From contig NC_088788.1 in the NCBI RefSeq assembly GCF_949628265.1, forward strand, positions 1,426,001 to 1,490,000: DNA of 64,000 bases, in the 5' to 3' direction. The translations under genes and the position numbers were made by a program. Source of the DNA: Cloeon dipterum (lineage: Eukaryota; Arthropoda; Insecta; Ephemeroptera; Baetidae). The notes under the pieces were generated by a model that saw nothing but the letters and a program-made list of their open reading frames with translations, was not told the DNA's origin and did not search any database. This document shows positions 60,500 to 64,000 of the stretch, piece after piece. The stretch's first letter is position 1. Each line of letters starts with the position of its first letter.

Positions 60500-61042
60500 C
60501 TGGGTTGCGATCTGTGTTGATTCCCGCCGGTCAGAAGTCAATTATGGCGTCGAAATTTATAATTTTTGAATATCCGCCCATTTTTAAGCTGCGCAGTAAA
60601 TTTGTGCGCATCTTAAGCATGCGCAGAATGTTCAGATTGCTTCTAAATATCATAGAGAGACCGAAACTCATCACTGCGCATGCGTAGCCCAAATTAAAAC
60701 CTTCTGCGCAGTCGTAATTCCCACCGGGGGGCCGGATGTGTTGGTTTTCCCGCCGGTCAGAAATCAATATGGCGTCGAAATAATGGAGGCCAATCAGGAG
60801 ACAGTCCAGCGGCCAATCAGAAGCGTCGAAAAAGAGGCGTGCCGACCTAATAATTTCATTCCCGCGAATTTTGTTGCATTTCCATTAGCCTGATATGCCT
60901 TCTAACGGTCGATTCACCAATTTCCGGGCTAATCAGCTGTTAGTAAAGAAAAAACAAGTGATTTTCGTGACAATTTTCATTTTCCCGCCGTATTCTACCA
61001 GAGACACCATGTTTGCACGTCGCGTGAATCCGGCCCCTGATG
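60500..61042. repeat. Unclassified repeat with CCCGCC direct repeats and GGGGCCGGAT ends
   Basis: A direct repeat, TTCCCGCCGGTCAGAA followed by ATGGCGTCGAAAT, occurs at about 60520 and 60748. The stretch from about 60724 (GGGGGCCGGATG) to 61040 (ATCCGGCCCC) has matching inverted ends about 315 bp apart, as in a small DNA transposon. Between the direct repeats there are several GCGCATGCG-type palindromes and two CCAATCAG boxes follow. No protein is encoded. Confidence 0.45.
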
Positions 61043-62739
61043 GTTTTTAATAAAAAATTAATTTTCAAAATTAAAATAAATTTATGTTTATTTAATTTTC
61101 AGAAATTCAATGGTCATTTTTAATAGTTTTTTGCTGTTTGTGATGCAACTGAAATCAGATTGAAAGCGAGGATGAAATTTTTGGGTGCAGACCTTGGCAG
61201 TGAGCGCGCAGACAGGCAGGAAAGGGCGTGTGTGCTCGGCATAAAACAGTGACAAGTCGGGAGTCCACCCATCATCCACTCTATCACGCTAATTAACTCG
61301 ACTATATGCCTAGCATGTGTGTCAGCCCAGTGCATGGACTCCTTTAAAAGGGCCAAATGCTTATTTACATTTTGGATGCACTTCAGTTTCTGGAACGTCC
61401 ATTTCTTCGAAGACATTAAGACACGGAATTTTATTTGTTTGTTTTCTCTGTTAACTCGAAGTTTTCAATAAGCTTGAGGGGAAGGTGTGAATGGATATTT
61501 TACGCCATAGAGACTATCGTGTTGTAATGAAAGTTGTGTAACTGTGGGCAAGTTTGAATCAAATTCCATCCTTTGTTGGAAATTGAATGAACCGCGCTCA
61601 CAAGAATTTTATTTTTCAATAAAAACTGAAATACTCTTAACATTTTAAGACTGTCTACGTGGAAAATAAAGTAATTAATTGGTGGAAAACACTATTATCT
61701 GAAATTCAGTGCTCCCAAAAAACAGCATTTTTCCGGGGAAAATGTTTTTTGCTTATTTTTCTGCAATTTTTCCGAAACACGTGCATTTTTATTGAAGATA
61801 AAAGACTGGTTGCATCAAAATACCAAAAATTTTACCATTTAATTTCGATCTAAAAACAAGTAGTGCATTTTTGCGCATCACAAAATACCCCGTTTAAATT
61901 ACTATAATATTATTTAAAAATTTAAAGCACCGTGAATTACGATTTTCATATTTCATCACGTGTAATTGAAAGTGAAGGTGCCATTAATCTCGATGATCAG
62001 TTGAGTTACGGCTGCTCATGTAAATCAGGCATTTCACGGCGTCAATTTGCATGCGAAATTAAGAGCGGAGGTGGATTTCACTTTGCTGCAGATTTATATC
62101 CGCGCAGACGTCACGAGTTTCAATGTCAAGTAGCTTCTTAATGGAGCGAGACGGCACGCACCACGCGATTAAAATAAAGTGCTCCAACTTGAACTTGAAG
62201 ATATGGAAACTTTTTCTTGCGTGAGTCATTTGACCATTAATTAATGCAAAAAAAGACTTCTGATACAATTTAAGAATGCTTTTACCCAATAAAAGAAATT
62301 CCAAGATGTTCTCTTTATGAAATAATTCGCTATTGTGTAATAATATTATACCTGAAAAACCTCTTGACCCTCACAAAAAGGCTGTCGAAACGCGAGTTGG
62401 TGGTAAAGCAATCAAGCAAGAAGCAAGAACGCGCGGCGCCCCTTTTTCCGATCAGCAGGTACACATTCCACCTTCAGCCGTGGAGGTTAATTTCTTTTTC
62501 TACCTGCAGGGGAACGAAGACGCCGTGTGTCGAGAGTTTGAGGAAACGTTAGTTGTTTACATGCGGCGCACACGTTTCGCTGACAATCGTTTTTTCGGAC
62601 GGTGTAGTGAGTCGGCGGCGGCGGCGTTGGCCAGTGGGAGTTAGTTTATCGCGCTGATAAAACGAACGGCCGCACTGAAATAATATATATTATGCTCGAG
62701 TGACCAGTCAAACGTACGTAGGCTGTCTGGACAACCAAC
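61043..62739. other. Gene-poor stretch, nothing recognised
   Basis: AT-rich to about 62380, then GC-richer with a GGCGGCGGCGGCG tract near 62615, which may be a promoter or 5' UTR. The open frame at 62333-62644 does not look like a protein. Confidence 0.3.
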
Positions 62740-62790
62740 ATGCTCAAGTTCTGCACGCGCAACAGACACTTTGGGGTCGACAACTCGCTG
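62740..62790 (+). CDS. Possible short first coding exon
   Basis: ATG after a GC-rich leader, reading MLKFCTRNRHFGVDNSL up to a GTAGGG donor in phase 0. It could be an alternative first exon of the PDZ gene or of an unseen gene to the right. There is no homology I recognise. Confidence 0.25.
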
Positions 62791-63070
62791 GTAGGGTTTT
62801 CCCTTTTTTATTATTATTCGTTTGTCGAGGACAAAAAATTGTAACTGTCGCGTGGATTAATTATTACAATTTCAACTGCGTATTTATTCGTTTTAATGTT
62901 TTCACTCGCGTTTGATGATGCAAAAGAGTTGATTAAATTTATTTTGTTGATGACGGTTGACGGCCGCACGCACGGGATGCAAAGTTTTGGACAACAGGGG
63001 GAAATTTTAATTTCCTCTTATTAATTGTTATCATCTAGACAATCAAAGGCACGTGGGAAAATCGGAAAAA

Positions 63071-63100
63071 TATATAAAAGCTCCCATTTTCCCATCAGAT
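63071..63100 (+). promoter_or_regulatory. TATA box and initiator of the right-edge gene
   Basis: TATATAAAAG at 63071-63080 and an initiator-like CATCAGAT about 25 bp on, then the ATG at 63132. This is the clearest core promoter in the window. Confidence 0.65.
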
Positions 63101-63131
63101 CTTACATTGACGCAAAAGCACAGCACGCCAG

Positions 63132-64000
63132 ATGAGAACTTTGCAGGTAGATGAATAATTACAGGGAAGAAATATATTTATTATAATTCGAGTAATTTCA
63201 ATAGGTTTGGCTCCTTGTACTTGTGGCCGTAATTGCCTTAAATTTCGATCCGGGAGAGGGAAAACCGGCCGTTAATAGTCCCAAAAAACAGGCTCCGGCC
63301 AAAAACAAAAATAATCAAAATGGTAACTTACGAAAAGGCAAAGAGCCCAGCAAACCGAAGGCAGCAAACAAGAAAAAGGTAATGGGCAAGCAGAAACCGC
63401 TAAAGGCCACCACTCCAGCCGCCAAGAAGAAGCAAACCACTAAAGCCACCACTACGACTAAGAAAAGAACCACAAAAAACATAAAAAATAACGTCACTCA
63501 ATTCAGAAGCTCAACAAAAGGGCTCACGCAGATCAGCACCACCAAAAATTCACCAAATGCAAACGTAGCAGCAGTGATGATTCCACTGCTCAAGCCAATG
63601 GCCGAGATTATCACAACTAAATCTCCGGCGACTACAGCTCCTTCGGTTTCCATCCTGAGCAGCAGCCTCTCCTTTTCTGAAACAGCGCCGACCACAAGTG
63701 GCGCAAGTTCTACCACTTCGTCTACAATTAGACAGTTGACTTCCACTCCAGAGATGCCAACTTCTTCCAGCACTACGTCAACTTTGAAGCCGACGGTTGT
63801 GGCAGTTCCTTTTACACTTCCGGTGTTTCTGGCAGTCAACGCAACAACAAAAGCTCCTGATTCCGTTGATACCAACTCCAACCCGACAACAACCTCAGTA
63901 CCAATAACAAGCACCTCCACTAATTTCGGAAATTATGTTAACACGACGGTCGAGGCTGTTCCGTATAAATTAGCAGTTGCATTTCCATTCTTCTTGTCTT
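63132..64000 (+). CDS. Secreted Lys-rich and Ser/Thr-rich mucin-like protein (cut by window edge)
   Basis: Exon 1 (63132-63146) encodes MRTLQ; exon 2 starts at 63205 in phase 0 and stays open to the end of the window. The joined N terminus MRTLQVWLLVLVAVIAL is a signal peptide. After it come about 85 residues rich in Lys, Ala, Asn and Gln (many KK/KKK clusters), then at least 160 residues rich in Ser, Thr and Pro, with likely O-glycosylation. No domain is visible yet. The plan (short signal exon, basic stretch, Thr-rich stretch) is like the N terminus of the LOL genes, so a lectin domain may follow, but that is inference. Confidence 0.7.

Noticed and set aside
62333-62644. 103-residue open frame in the GC-rich leader region
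   Set aside because: Low-complexity end from a GGC repeat, no homology, no splice context.
63498-63920. 140-residue open frame on the - strand at the right edge
   Set aside because: Shadow of the Ser/Thr-rich sense exon, which has a signal peptide, TATA box and correct splice junction.
1-64000. tRNA, rRNA or CRISPR features
   Set aside because: None seen. The only regular repeats are the gene array and the dispersed elements listed.

Overview
This is a window of animal nuclear DNA, almost certainly from an insect. Genes are intron-rich with short AT-rich introns and GT-AG junctions. Seven genes carry the six-cysteine signature of insect odorant-binding proteins (PBP/GOBP family), which is confined to hexapods. 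The order cannot be fixed from sequence; a mayfly is only a guess.

Layout. (1) 0.8-4.2 kb, + strand: an ELMO/CED-12 homologue (ten exons, 677 aa), with three foldback MITE-like repeats in and before it. (2) 4.5-6.7 kb, - strand: an UNC-50 homologue (seven exons, 256 aa) whose largest intron holds two copies of an unknown hairpin-bearing repeat. (3) 8.0-53.9 kb, + strand: seven tandem genes of one family (called LOL1-LOL7 here for convenience: lectin-OBP-lectin). Spliced in silico, LOL1 gives 26 exons with matching phases and one 940-aa frame: signal peptide, basic Cys-rich segment, Ser/Thr-rich mucin-like segment, three C-type lectin-like domains (CTLDs), an OBP domain, then a fourth CTLD. 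(4) 54.7-57.5 kb, + strand: NUDCD1 (nine exons, 579 aa). (5) 58.3 kb: first coding exon of a PDZ protein. (6) 58.4-63.0 kb: mostly empty. (7) 63.1 kb to the edge: a secreted Lys-rich then Ser/Thr-rich protein, cut by the window.

The LOL array is the notable part. Each CTLD is preceded by the same three-exon leader with the same intron phases, so the protein grew by internal duplication. The OBP domain sits in a four-exon cassette with phase 0 at both ends, as expected for exon shuffling. The seven copies differ in four ways that do not agree on one tree: promoter class (A: LOL1,4,5,6; B: LOL2,3,7), loss of CTLD1 (LOL4,7), OBP subtype (LOL1,2,4,6 versus LOL3,5,7) and Thr-tract length. Repeated unequal crossing-over or gene conversion is the simplest reading. 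LOL3 has an in-frame stop in CTLD2. Between genes lie shared upstream blocks, decayed pieces of another lectin gene, a serine-protease-homologue fragment and a GC-rich repeat island.

A joint function is inference only: secreted multivalent lectins that also carry a hydrophobic-ligand-binding domain would suit immunity, a mucus or peritrophic layer, or chemosensory lymph. The flanking genes (ELMO, UNC-50, NUDCD1) are ordinary conserved housekeeping genes.
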